A DNA stretch of 51,963 nucleotides, taken from NCBI GenBank assembly GCA_021202075.1, contig JAJQDT010000078.1, forward strand, positions 1 to 51,963, read 5' to 3'. How positions within the stretch are numbered: the first letter of the stretch is position 1; each line of letters begins with the position of its first letter. This stretch comes from Lachnospiraceae bacterium. GTDB taxonomy: Bacteria > Bacillota > Clostridia > Lachnospirales > Lachnospiraceae. The notes under the pieces were generated by a model, which was given only the letters and a program-made list of their open reading frames with translations, was not told where the DNA came from and ran no database searches. Shown here in pieces: positions 15,691 to 24,428 of the stretch. A program made the translations under genes and the position numbers.

Positions 15691-16851
15691 TCAACTTCTC
15701 CTCAGAAAATCCGGAATCTGAATGTCTTTTTCCTGTACCTTTCCGGACGGAACACGCGACGAACCTGTGGAGTTCGAACGGATCGGCGTCACGGACGGCA
15801 TTTTCGGAAGCGCGGAAGGCGTGCTGGCCGAAGCAGATTCCCGACGCGGCAGAGAGGAATAGCTCGTCCTTCTGGTCGTTCGTTCCGGTTTTGCGTTGTT
15901 CTTGTCCTCCAGACCGGTCGCAATGACCGTAATGCTGCACTCATCCGCATAAGTATCGTCATACATCGCGCCAAAAATAATATTGGTGTCATCACCGGTG
16001 AGCTCCTGCACATAGCTTGCCGCATCGTTCGCGTCAATCAGGGAAATATCACCGGAAATATTAATAATCACATGGCTCGCGCCCTCAATTGTCGTCTCGA
16101 GCAACGGACTCGATACCGCCTGCTTCACAGCCTCAAGCGCCTTGTCGTCTCCCTTGGACTGCCCGATGCCGATGTGTGCGATGCCTTTTTCCTTCATAAC
16201 AGTCTGGACATCAGCGAAGTCGAGGTTGATCAGCGCCGGCAGGTTAATCAGATCCGTGATGCCCTGTACCGCCTGCTGCAGAACCTCGTCCGCCTTTTTC
16301 AGTGCCTCCGGCATAGTCGTGCGGCGGTCTACAATCTCAAGCAGCTTGTCATTCGGGATGACAATCAGCGTATCTACATTCTCTTTCAGGCGCTCAATGC
16401 CGGTCAGGGCATTGTTCATACGGGTCTTCGCTTCAAAGCGGAACGGCTTTGTCACAACGCCGACCGTCAGAATGCCAAGCTCCTTTGCGATCCCGGCCAC
16501 CACCGGAGCCGCGCCGGTACCCGTGCCGCCGCCCATACCGCAGGTGACAAATACCATATCTGCGCCCTGGATTGCCTGGCGAATCTCCTCTGTACTCTCT
16601 TCCGCCGCCTGCTGGCCAATCTCCGGTCTGGCGCCGGCGCCGAGTCCCTTTGTCACTTTCTCGCCAATCTGAATGGTTGACGGAGCCTTGCACAAAAGCA
16701 GTGCCTGCTTATCCGTATTAATCCCGATAAATTCAACCCCGGCGATCGTATCCTCCACCATTCGGTTGACCGCATTATTTCCGGCTCCACCGACACCGAT
16801 CACGATAATCTTCGCGGCAGATTCCATTTCATTTGACATAATCTCTAACAC
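15691..16851 (-). CDS. ftsZ: Cell division protein FtsZ
   Basis: The tubulin-like GTPase that forms the Z ring; 386 residues. GTP-binding motifs are [15 protein letters not shown] near the start, the tubulin signature [10 protein letters not shown] (about 104-113) and [15 protein letters not shown] in the synergy-loop area. The C-terminal peptide [11 protein letters not shown] is the conserved tail that binds membrane tethers. The GTG at 16851 is preferred: AGGAGG lies 7 bp upstream, while the ATG four codons later has none. It is last in the division cluster but has its own promoter 190 bp upstream. A 9-bp tandem array and a terminator follow. No ftsA is nearby. Confidence 0.97.
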   Translation of the reverse strand: MLEIMSNEMESAAKIIVIGVGGAGNNAVNRMVEDTIAGVEFIGINTDKQALLLCKAPSTIQIGEKVTKGLGAGARPEIGQQAAEESTEEIRQAIQGADMVFVTCGMGGGTGTGAAPVVAGIAKELGILTVGVVTKPFRFEAKTRMNNALTGIERLKENVDTLIVIPNDKLLEIVDRRTTMPEALKKADEVLQQAVQGITDLINLPALINLDFADVQTVMKEKGIAHIGIGQSKGDDKALEAVKQAVSSPLLETTIEGASHVIINISGDISLIDANDAASYVQELTGDDTNIIFGAMYDDTYADECSITVIATGLEDKNNAKPERTTRRTSYSSLPRRESASASTPSALPKMPSVTPIRSNSTGSSRVPSGKVQEKDIQIPDFLRRS

Positions 16852-17044
16852 CGTGTTTCCTCCTTCTTGCAGTCGGCTTTTCTATTTTATATATGAACAG
16901 TCCAAAACAACAGCCTGCTGATCCAGATCGTTCCTTTATATGTACCTGGTCCCTTTTCTCTGTCATACCATACAAGACGCGACCTCTAAAGCATTCTGCG
17001 CAGTCTGGTTCCGCTTCACAAAACTTCACAAAACACTACTGCTT

Positions 17045-17073
17045 ATAATATAATTTCTCGCGTGATTTATCAA
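17045..17073 (-). promoter_or_regulatory. SigA-type promoter upstream of ftsZ
   Basis: Minus-strand TTGATA (plus 17068-17073) and TATTAT (plus 17045-17050), 17-bp spacer. It lies in the 325-bp divIB-ftsZ gap, which otherwise holds no gene, and would give ftsZ a leader of about 185 nt. Confidence 0.75.
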
Positions 17074-17176
17074 GTCTTTTTCTATATTTTTTTGCTGTAA
17101 TTCCTGTTAATTTATTACCAGTTTCCCCCTTTTTGCCCCCAGATCGCCATTTCAGGCAATATTTTTGTAACAGCTG

Positions 17177-18403
17177 CTAATCCAGATTTAGCACATCGCC
17201 GGTCGCCGGGTCGATTTCATTCATGTATGCGTCCACGACATTCCCGTCCTCATTCACATAGCAGCCCGGCACTTCATTTCCGCTGGAGTCCACCACAACG
17301 CCGTCCTTGACGCGGACATTATACACCAGCTGGCCGCTGGAATTGAAGACCATCAGGTCCACGCCGGAGTCTTCTTCCTCTGAAGAGTCGTCGGAATCCG
17401 AATCCGCAGCATCGTCGGAAGCGGAGGCAGAATCCTCCGAACCGTCTGTGCCGGAAGAATCTCCTGTTCCATCATCAGACGAGGAAACACTGCTGTCAGC
17501 AGAGCTCCCTGTCGCCGCCCCGCCGTCTGTGGTTGCGCCGCCCAGCGTCGAATCATCCGTCCAGACACCTGTCGATGTGTCCTCGCTGCTTCCGTCCTGG
17601 CTTTCTGTGTCGTTCTTCGTCTCTGATTCCGTCTCTACAACTACCTCGCCGGATGGAGAGAATACAATATCCTCATTTTTTCCGGTCACGTTTTCCAGAT
17701 AGAGCACCCCTGCCTCGGTTCCATCCATGGTATCCAGAATCGCTTTCAGATTCGCGATTTTTTCTTCCAGATATTCGTCCTGTCCAAGAGAAGCCTCAAT
17801 ATATCCGATGTAGACGGTGATGCTGGAATCCTCCGCAAACCGGATTTCTTCTGCTGTCAGTCCCTGATAGTCCAGAAGCTCCAGCAGACTCAGAATGGTG
17901 CGCAGCTGCGAGCTGCTCTCTGTTGGCACTTTCTGGTAAAGTGTGACTTCTCCAAGGCTCGCGCCGGTGATGACCGGAATATCCTCATACACCTCATCTG
18001 TGATTTCCAGAACGACTCCGCTTGCGTCAAAATAAACATAACTGCCATCGTCAAAATATCCCACCAGTTCTTTTTCCTTTACTTCTACCCGTATGGAAAC
18101 CGGCGAGGTCATTGTGATGTTCAGTTCTTCCAGATAGGGAAGCGTATCCGGGATATCCCCATCCTTGCAGGTCCACCACAAATATAGCGTGTTGCCGGTC
18201 AGAAAATCCGTAATCAGCCCTTCTTCAATCTCCTCTGCCGAATACCGCTCATTTCCGGAAACCGTCATTTTCCGTACCCGGCACAAAAGGAGGACCGCCA
18301 GAAACGCAAGCAATGCCAGAATCAGAATCCCAATATTAAAAAACCGTTTTTTCCGTTCTCTCCTCATATGTTCACCAGTCCTGCCGTATTTCATAAAGTA
18401 CAT
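17177..18403 (-). CDS. DivIB/FtsQ-type division protein with long C-terminal extension
   Basis: A bitopic divisome protein. A short basic cytoplasmic tail (RRERKKR) precedes one membrane helix (FFNIGILILALLAFLAVLLL, about 21-40), then a POTRA domain (VSGNERYSAEEIEEGL...) and the FtsQ/DivIB beta region to about residue 255. Beyond that it is unusual: a Ser/Asp/Thr-rich linker (about 256-345) and a terminal module at about 350-398 (VFNSSGQLVYNVRVKDG, YVNEDGNVVDAYMNEI) that closely resembles the C-terminus of FtsI in the same cluster. Length is 408 residues against about 260-300 for most relatives. Start could be 18403, 18394 or 18367; none has a strong RBS. Confidence 0.88.
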   Translation of the reverse strand: MYFMKYGRTGEHMRRERKKRFFNIGILILALLAFLAVLLLCRVRKMTVSGNERYSAEEIEEGLITDFLTGNTLYLWWTCKDGDIPDTLPYLEELNITMTSPVSIRVEVKEKELVGYFDDGSYVYFDASGVVLEITDEVYEDIPVITGASLGEVTLYQKVPTESSSQLRTILSLLELLDYQGLTAEEIRFAEDSSITVYIGYIEASLGQDEYLEEKIANLKAILDTMDGTEAGVLYLENVTGKNEDIVFSPSGEVVVETESETKNDTESQDGSSEDTSTGVWTDDSTLGGATTDGGAATGSSADSSVSSSDDGTGDSSGTDGSEDSASASDDAADSDSDDSSEEEDSGVDLMVFNSSGQLVYNVRVKDGVVVDSSGNEVPGCYVNEDGNVVDAYMNEIDPATGDVLNLD

Positions 18404-18526
18404 TTCCTGTAACTGTATTTCACACTTGCAGCGAAGTGTGTAAGAAAGCGTACAGTTAGCAGGGAAAAGCCCATCCAGAGACCGTACGCCGAAGGCCGCA
18501 TATGCCTTTGTACAGTTCTTATACTG

Positions 18527-19900
18527 TTATCTCAAACGAATATCTGCTCCCAGCCTGACAAAATCCCGGCAGATGTCCTCGTATCCGCGCGCAATATACT
18601 CATATCCGTTTATCACCGTATGGCCGGAAGCAGCCAGACCGGCGGCCACCAGAGCCGCGCCGCCGCGCAGATCCGGAGCCTGCACAGCAGTTCCCGTCAG
18701 CCGCACGGGACCCTCGATCCGGGCCAACGCTGCGTCCGTCACAATCCGGGCGCCCATCCGGTTCAGCTGTGCCGCTGTGCCCCACCGGTTTTCAAAAATC
18801 CTCTCCCGGATCCGGCTTACCCCATGGGCCATACTAAGAGCAGCCATCAATGGCGACTGCAAATCTGTTGGAAATCCCGGATAAGGCGCTGTCTCCAGAT
18901 ACGGCAAAGCCTGAAGACATGCATTCGAACAAACCGTTCCATCCTCCATGGCCGTTCCGCCCATACTGCGAAACACATCCACCAGCGCGCCCAGCTGCTC
19001 AAATGGAAAATTGAGAAAACGCACGCTTCCGCCGCAGGCAGCCACAGCAAGCAGATAGCTCCCCGCCGCCGCACGGTCCGCGCCCAGCCGGTAGCGGATC
19101 GGTGACAAATGCCCTTTTCCGAGAATTCGTATACTGCCATCTGCATTTCTCACTATATCCGCGCCTCGCAGGCGCAGAAAATCGCAGAGCGCATCCACCT
19201 CCGGTTCGAGGGCCGCATTCTCAATCCGCGTCTCTCCCTCGGCGCACACAGCCGCTACTATACTGTTCTCTGTCGCTCCAACACTTGGAATGGAAAGATG
19301 AATGTTTCCTCCATGCAGGTGTAATGCTTCCGCGACAATCATTCCGGTGAGGGAAGCTTCTCTTCCGGCTCCTGCCACGGGCTTTCCCAAAGCCGCGTCA
19401 GCGTTTCCGCCATCCGCCAAAGCGCTCCTGTTTCCGTCCGGCCCGGAGCCGGTCTGCCCAAAATCTTTTCCGGAAAAACGAACCCCAAGCACACGCAAGG
19501 CATCCAGATGCAGGTCAATCGGGCGGCGTCCGATCGCACAGCCGCCCGGGTACGGAATCACTGCCTTTCCCATTTTACCAAGAAGCGCTCCTAAAAACAA
19601 GACGGAAGAACGGATTCTGGACGCTTCCCGGCCGCAGATGCAACTCCCATTTACTCCGGACGCATTCACCGTCACCGTGCTTTCGTTTCGTTCGGCCTGG
19701 CAGCCAAGCCTGCGAAGGAGGATGAGCGTATCTTCCACATCCTGTATCCGCGGACAATTCTCGATCACACAGGGGCCATCTCCTAACAGGCATGCAGCCA
19801 GGATCGGCAATGCCGCGTTTTTGGAGCCCTGTACCGCAAGCTCTCCGTGCAGCGGCCGCCCTCCTGCAATTTCCAGGGCTTTTATTCCCGTTTCAGCCAA
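18527..19900 (-). CDS. murA: UDP-N-acetylglucosamine 1-carboxyvinyltransferase
   Basis: First committed step of peptidoglycan synthesis, transfer of enolpyruvate to UDP-GlcNAc, cytosolic. QGSKNAALP carries the conserved Lys/Asn pair (27, 28) and the active-site Cys121 lies in PGGCAIGRRPIDLH, so it should be fosfomycin sensitive. 457 residues against about 420: the excess is a Gly/Ala/Asp-rich insertion at about 145-182 (GQTGSGPDGNRSALADGG...) in the loop after the cysteine. Start is a TTG at 19900 with GGAGG 8 bp upstream; no in-frame ATG fits. The gene sits between ftsW and divIB, a position where many Firmicutes have murG; murG is absent here. Confidence 0.95.
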   Translation of the reverse strand: MAETGIKALEIAGGRPLHGELAVQGSKNAALPILAACLLGDGPCVIENCPRIQDVEDTLILLRRLGCQAERNESTVTVNASGVNGSCICGREASRIRSSVLFLGALLGKMGKAVIPYPGGCAIGRRPIDLHLDALRVLGVRFSGKDFGQTGSGPDGNRSALADGGNADAALGKPVAGAGREASLTGMIVAEALHLHGGNIHLSIPSVGATENSIVAAVCAEGETRIENAALEPEVDALCDFLRLRGADIVRNADGSIRILGKGHLSPIRYRLGADRAAAGSYLLAVAACGGSVRFLNFPFEQLGALVDVFRSMGGTAMEDGTVCSNACLQALPYLETAPYPGFPTDLQSPLMAALSMAHGVSRIRERIFENRWGTAAQLNRMGARIVTDAALARIEGPVRLTGTAVQAPDLRGGAALVAAGLAASGHTVINGYEYIARGYEDICRDFVRLGADIRLR

Positions 19901-20085
19901 GCGGTCATCCTCCGCCCGTTTTTTTTAATATATGCACGGCCGTTCCTGTTTGTGCCGCGCCGCCGGCTTTTTCCTTATCTCCCGGGCCATGTCCGGCTGA
20001 TTACACCCGGCAAGTGCAAGATGGCCGCAGGATCTGCGTGTTCCGATTCCATCACGCCCCGGCAAAGCAAAGCGATCTGACACTT

Positions 20086-21336
20086 TTATGCCGGAGAATT
20101 CCGTCCATATCCTGCGCAACGTTTCCCCGGATATCGGCAGAACCGGCTCACAGATAATGCCATCCCCATTTCCGCGAGCAGGAAGCACATGGACGTACCG
20201 CCATAGCTGATGAATGGCAGCGTGATACCGGTATTCGGAATCGTATTTGTCACTACTGCGATATTCAGAATTACCTGAATCGCAATATGCCCCATAATGC
20301 CCGCCGCGATCAGTGAGCCGAATAAATCGGGCGCGTGCGTCGCGATTACCATAAAGCGCCAGAGCAGGAGCAGAAACAGGAGCATCAGGAGAACTGCCCC
20401 GACCAACCCCATTTCTTCGCAGATGACGGAGAAAATCATATCATTCTGCGCTTCCGGCACAAACCCCAGCTTCTGCAATCCTTTCCCGAATCCGAGTCCA
20501 AACAAGCCGCCGGAGCCAATCGCGTACAGTCCCTGCATGGTCTGATAGCCTTTCTCATACAATTCCGGGTTCCGCCAGATGGCAAGCCGCTCCAGGCGAT
20601 AGGATTCCAGGCTCAGAAAAACCGCAAGGAATCCGCTTCCCGCAGCGATAATTCCCAAAAACGGCAGGTAACGCGGGCTGGAGACGAAAATCAGGATGAC
20701 CGCAATCCCCAGGATGATGACCGCTGTGGAAAGATTGTTGGTCCCTACCAGAGCAACGATGGGAAGTACCGCCAGAAATACCAGTGCAATCATTGCTGCT
20801 CCCGATGATCGTCCGTTCGCACGAACACCCGGACGTCCGGCGGCAGAAATCTTTCCCGCATCGGTATTCGCTTCTTCCGGGCCGCGACGCCGCGATGCCC
20901 GGTTCCGCCGTTCCGGATCTTCCGGGCCATGACGCCGCGATGCCCGGCTGATGATACCGGCCAGCAGCAAAATGACCGCGGGCTTCGCATATTCCGACGG
21001 CTGAAAGGATACCGGGCCGATGGAGAGCCAGCGTCTGGAGCCATTGTAGGCATCCCCAAACAGCAGCACTGCGCCGGAAAGTGCAAGCGAGAGCAGATAC
21101 CCCGCACCGGAAAATCGTCTGAGCATATGATAATCGACCGCGGACATTGCAGCCATCGCTGCCAGTCCAAGCGTCATGGCAAACAGCTGCTTCTTAAAGT
21201 AATAAGCAGAATCGCCAAACCGCACCTGCCCGTTGTAAGCGCTGGAACTGTAGAGGATTAGCAGGCCAAAGCCGCAAAGAACTAATACCGCGAGAAGAAG
21301 CAGTCCATCCGCCGTTCCCGTATTCTGTCTGTCCAG
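20086..21336 (-). CDS. ftsW: FtsW/RodA/SpoVE-family lipid-II polymerase, probably FtsW
   Basis: A SEDS-family glycosyltransferase that works with class B PBPs; 416 residues in this model. Ten-helix pattern with YNGSRRWLSIGPVSFQPSEYAK, the NPELYEKGYQTMQGLYAIGSGG loop and PNTGITLPFISYGGTSM. The frame holds no ATG/GTG/TTG before 21225, yet codons upstream encode the conserved first helix (GLLLLAVLVLCGFGLLILYS), so the GTG at 21225 is too late. A CTG at 21336 has GAGGTGA at ideal distance and is my start. An Arg-rich insertion at about 131-179 (ASRRHGPEDPERRNRASRRRG) sits between membrane segments and contains a 45-bp-period DNA repeat. SpoVE is an alternative; only one SEDS gene is seen here. 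Confidence 0.9.
   Translation of the reverse strand: MDRQNTGTADGLLLLAVLVLCGFGLLILYSSSAYNGQVRFGDSAYYFKKQLFAMTLGLAAMAAMSAVDYHMLRRFSGAGYLLSLALSGAVLLFGDAYNGSRRWLSIGPVSFQPSEYAKPAVILLLAGIISRASRRHGPEDPERRNRASRRRGPEEANTDAGKISAAGRPGVRANGRSSGAAMIALVFLAVLPIVALVGTNNLSTAVIILGIAVILIFVSSPRYLPFLGIIAAGSGFLAVFLSLESYRLERLAIWRNPELYEKGYQTMQGLYAIGSGGLFGLGFGKGLQKLGFVPEAQNDMIFSVICEEMGLVGAVLLMLLFLLLLWRFMVIATHAPDLFGSLIAAGIMGHIAIQVILNIAVVTNTIPNTGITLPFISYGGTSMCFLLAEMGMALSVSRFCRYPGKRCAGYGRNSPA
20875..20947. repeat. 45-bp-period in-frame repeat within ftsW
   Basis: A 28-bp unit at 20875-20902 recurs at 20920-20947 with two differences (GCCGCG versus GCCATG). It encodes RASRRHGPE / RASRRRGPE in the inserted cytoplasmic loop. 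Confidence 0.85.
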
Positions 21337-21388
21337 AAAATCACCTCATATGGTCTTTGATTTTTCGTGCTTTATACAGGATTTTGGT

Positions 21389-23077
21389 TTATCCTTCGAG
21401 TGCATTTACGAGCTCCTTAAAGCGTCTGCCGCGCACTTCATAGTTCGGAAACATCCCCCAGCTGGCGCATGCCGGCGAGAGCAATACCGCATCCCCGCTC
21501 TTTGCATGGGACGCACAGAATGCCACCGCGTCCTCCAGCGAATCCTCCAGAATGCAGTTCTCAAAGCCGCAGGCTGCGGCCGCTTCGGCGATCTTCTCCC
21601 TCGTCTGGCCGATCAGGACCAGATATTTTACCTTCCCGTCAAACGAGCGGATCCATTCTTCATACGAGGAATTCTTGTCATATCCGCCGCCAATCAGCAG
21701 GGTCGGACGGTCCATCGCCTGAATCCCCTTGATCGCGGCGTCCGGATTGGTGCCTTTGGAATCGTTGTAATAAACAACGCCCTTCTTTTCGGTCACATAT
21801 TCAATCCGGTGCTCCACGGCCTGAAACGCGCAGACCGTTTTCCGGATGCTCGCAAACGGCACTCCATACGCATACGCCATCGCAGCGGCGGCCATCACAT
21901 TTTCATGATTATGACGGCCGGGGATGTTCAGCTCCTTTGTCGAGCAGAGCACCGTCACGTCATCCCCGTCGCTGAAGCAAATATTCTCTCCGTCGAGGTA
22001 CATTCCCCTATCCAGTTTATGCAGGCTGCTGAAGTAAATGACCCTTGTCTGCAAAGTCTTTCCAAACTCCCGCAGAATCTCGTCCTCATAGTTCAGGACA
22101 CAGGTATCCGCCGAACCCTGATTCCGGGTAATCAGCTCCTTGACGCGTATGTATTCCTCCATCGTATGATGGCGGTTCAGATGATCGGGTGTGATGTTCA
22201 GAATCGCGCTCACCTTCGGGGCAAACCGTTCGATAGTCTCCAGCTGAAAGCTTGAAATCTCAGCAACCGTGATGGAATGGTCTGTCATCCGCGGTGCAGC
22301 TTCCGTGTAAGGATTACCGATATTGCCGACGACATAAACGCGGCGGACATCGTCCCCGGCAGCACATTCACTATCCGGAATCAAACCGCCCTCTCCGGTA
22401 TGCACATCCGCTCCGACAGATTCCTCCGCATCTGAAGGTGCCGCTGTGTCAGCACTTTCCACATAGTCTCTCATGATCTCGCCGAGCAGGCTCGTCGTCG
22501 TCGTCTTTCCATTGGTGCCCGTGACTGCAAGCACATCGCCCCTGCCGCACTCCCAGGCAAGCTCCACCTCGCCCCAGATGCGCACAGAGCATGCCCGCAT
22601 TCTGGCGACCAGCGGCAGATCCGTCGGCACGCCGGGACTGAGGATTGCCAGATCAATGGAAACCTCGCCAGCCGGGCTGTCAACCACGAAGCCTCCCCGC
22701 GCATCATTTGTATCATCGGAATCTGCATCTATATTTATATTTTTTGCATTCGCAGAATCAGCAGTTACCTTTGCATCCTCCGCATTCGCAGAACCAGCCT
22801 CTGCCGCGCCACCCCGAACGGGCAGCTCTCCCAGAATCACCTGCAGCCGCGGCGCACCGGGCGCCTCCCCGGCGTGTGTTTCTGTATCGGAGCTTTGACC
22901 GGCACACGCTTTCCTGTGAGCTCCGGCTATCATTTCCAGCAGCTCCTCTTTGTCTAGTTTCTCATTCCCATCGTATAAAATAATGGAAACTGCCGGAACG
23001 CCAAGCAGCAGTTTCGCAGCTGCAATTCCGCTTTTTCCCGCGCCAAATACAAGCACGCGGCTGTTTTTCAAATCCAT
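21389..23077 (-). CDS. murD: UDP-N-acetylmuramoyl-L-alanine--D-glutamate ligase
   Basis: Adds D-Glu to UDP-MurNAc-L-Ala with ATP, cytosolic. The N-terminal Rossmann domain starts MDLKNSRVLVFGAGKSGIAAAK; the ATP loop is GTNGKTTTT (187-195); ILNITPDHLNRHHTMEEY, YYNDSKGTNPDAA and LLSPACASWGMFPNYEVRG are MurD signatures. The protein is 562 residues, over 100 more than usual, because of two low-complexity insertions: about 55-135 (Ala/Asp/Asn/Ser-rich) and about 208-244 (between the P-loop helix and the next strand). Conserved motifs outside are intact, so it should be active. ATG at 23077; gap of 105 bp from mraY. Confidence 0.95.
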   Translation of the reverse strand: MDLKNSRVLVFGAGKSGIAAAKLLLGVPAVSIILYDGNEKLDKEELLEMIAGAHRKACAGQSSDTETHAGEAPGAPRLQVILGELPVRGGAAEAGSANAEDAKVTADSANAKNINIDADSDDTNDARGGFVVDSPAGEVSIDLAILSPGVPTDLPLVARMRACSVRIWGEVELAWECGRGDVLAVTGTNGKTTTTSLLGEIMRDYVESADTAAPSDAEESVGADVHTGEGGLIPDSECAAGDDVRRVYVVGNIGNPYTEAAPRMTDHSITVAEISSFQLETIERFAPKVSAILNITPDHLNRHHTMEEYIRVKELITRNQGSADTCVLNYEDEILREFGKTLQTRVIYFSSLHKLDRGMYLDGENICFSDGDDVTVLCSTKELNIPGRHNHENVMAAAAMAYAYGVPFASIRKTVCAFQAVEHRIEYVTEKKGVVYYNDSKGTNPDAAIKGIQAMDRPTLLIGGGYDKNSSYEEWIRSFDGKVKYLVLIGQTREKIAEAAAACGFENCILEDSLEDAVAFCASHAKSGDAVLLSPACASWGMFPNYEVRGRRFKELVNALEG

Positions 23078-23182
23078 GCCATTAAAACCCCTCTCCTGCT
23101 GTATTTTTCTATAGGAAGCAGCATTTGTCGTTTCCTGTAAAATCAGTTTCTCAGACCATTATCCGAAGATCTCACGGCAATA

Positions 23183-24169
23183 TCACCCCATCGCGTAGAG
23201 CGCCAGAATGCACAGAAACGCGGTCACGACCGCAAAGACCGTCACGATCCGGGTCTCCGACCACCCGCACAGCTCAAAATGATGGTGAATCGGCGCCATC
23301 TTGAAAAACCGCTTGCCGCCGGTCATTTTGAAATAAGTGACCTGAATGATAACCGACAGCACCTCGATCAGATAAATCAGTCCGACAATCAGAATGAACA
23401 CCGGCAGCTTCAGCAGGTATGCGCTGCCTGCCACAAACCCGCCAAGCGCCAGTGAACCGGTATCTCCCATAAACACCTGTGCCGGGTACACGTTAAACAG
23501 CAGGAACCCGAGAAGCGCTCCCGCCACCGCCGCGGTGATGGGCTCAATCCCCCCGCCGAGAATCATCGACGCGGCCGTGAAAAATATCGCTACCATCAGC
23601 GTCACGCTGCTGGCGAGCCCGTCCAGGCCATCCGTGAAATTGACTCCGTTGACGGTTCCGATAATCGCAAAGTACGCAAGCGGGATGCAGAGATATCGAA
23701 ACAGGCCGCCGAATGAATCTGCGGTAATCAGCTTCCCGCTGCTAAACGGAATGATCAGCTCCAGGCAGGAGCTGTCCATATTCCAGATATAGACGATAAA
23801 AATCGTCGTCACGATAATCTGCCCAAGCATTTTCTGTCTCGGATACAGGCCATCGGAACGATGCATGACGACCTTCAGATAGTCATCAAGAAATCCAATG
23901 AGTCCAAAGCCCAGCGTCAGAAACAGCACCGGGATAATACGCGGATAACGTCCAACATAAAACAGCGAAATGATTACAACGCTGATCAGCATAATCACTC
24001 CGCCCATCGTCGGTGTGCCGACCTTTTTCAGATGAGACTGTACGCCTTCCACACGCTCCGTCTGCCCGACCTTCAGCCGGCGCAGAAACGGAATGACAAA
24101 CGGACTTAAGATTACGCTGACCAGAAAGGCCGCAAAGAGTGGAATAAAAATATCCGGATTCATTTTCAT
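23183..24169 (-). CDS. mraY: Phospho-N-acetylmuramoyl-pentapeptide transferase
   Basis: Integral membrane enzyme making lipid I from UDP-MurNAc-pentapeptide and undecaprenyl phosphate; 328 residues, about ten helices. Diagnostic motifs: GTPTMGGVIML, DDYLKVVMHRSDGLYPRQK, NFTDGLDGLASS, FMGDTGSLALGG and the metal-site loop PIHHHFELCGWSETRIV. The ATG at 24169 follows AAAGGAGGAG; an open frame of 32 further codons upstream runs into repeat DNA and is rejected. The bipartite hairpin element at 24187-24310 lies directly upstream of this RBS. Next gene is murD. Confidence 0.96.
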   Translation of the reverse strand: MKMNPDIFIPLFAAFLVSVILSPFVIPFLRRLKVGQTERVEGVQSHLKKVGTPTMGGVIMLISVVIISLFYVGRYPRIIPVLFLTLGFGLIGFLDDYLKVVMHRSDGLYPRQKMLGQIIVTTIFIVYIWNMDSSCLELIIPFSSGKLITADSFGGLFRYLCIPLAYFAIIGTVNGVNFTDGLDGLASSVTLMVAIFFTAASMILGGGIEPITAAVAGALLGFLLFNVYPAQVFMGDTGSLALGGFVAGSAYLLKLPVFILIVGLIYLIEVLSVIIQVTYFKMTGGKRFFKMAPIHHHFELCGWSETRIVTVFAVVTAFLCILALYAMG

Positions 24170-24186
24170 GCTGTTCTCCTCCTTTA

Positions 24187-24310
24187 CATGTCCTGCATTG
24201 CTTTTTATGCCTCTTGTCATAAGGAATCCTCCGGCTTCGCCGGCAATCCTTATGACATAGGACACAGGCCACGCCTCGCACGCAGTGCGATTTCAAATGG
24301 CGCGGCTCTC
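24187..24310. repeat. Bipartite hairpin element R2, copy A (upstream of mraY)
   Basis: TGTCCT (24189-24194) pairs with AGGACA (24259-24264). Between them lies an extra hairpin, GTCATAAGGA (24216-24225) with TCCTTATGAC (24247-24256), tipped by CCGGC/GCCGG. Then AGGCCACGCC (24266-24275), inner stem TCGCAC (24276-24281)/GTGCGA (24285-24290), and the closing arm GGCGCGGCT (24299-24307). The rest of the gap to 24428 holds no gene. Confidence 0.8.
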
Positions 24311-24428
24311 CTTTATATCCCGCATCAGCATTTCTTTTTTACCACAGATACGGGCGGATTGCAACCTCCGAACCAGTGTGAATGAAGGGATCTGCTGCAA
24401 AGCAACCGGAACGCCCTGCAGAAGCCCT

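Noticed and set aside
15428..15940. Minus-strand 170-codon open frame with KDRKDQ repeats after and within ftsZ
   Set aside because: It overlaps ftsZ out of frame, its repeats are the 9-bp DNA array read in one frame, and there is no RBS.
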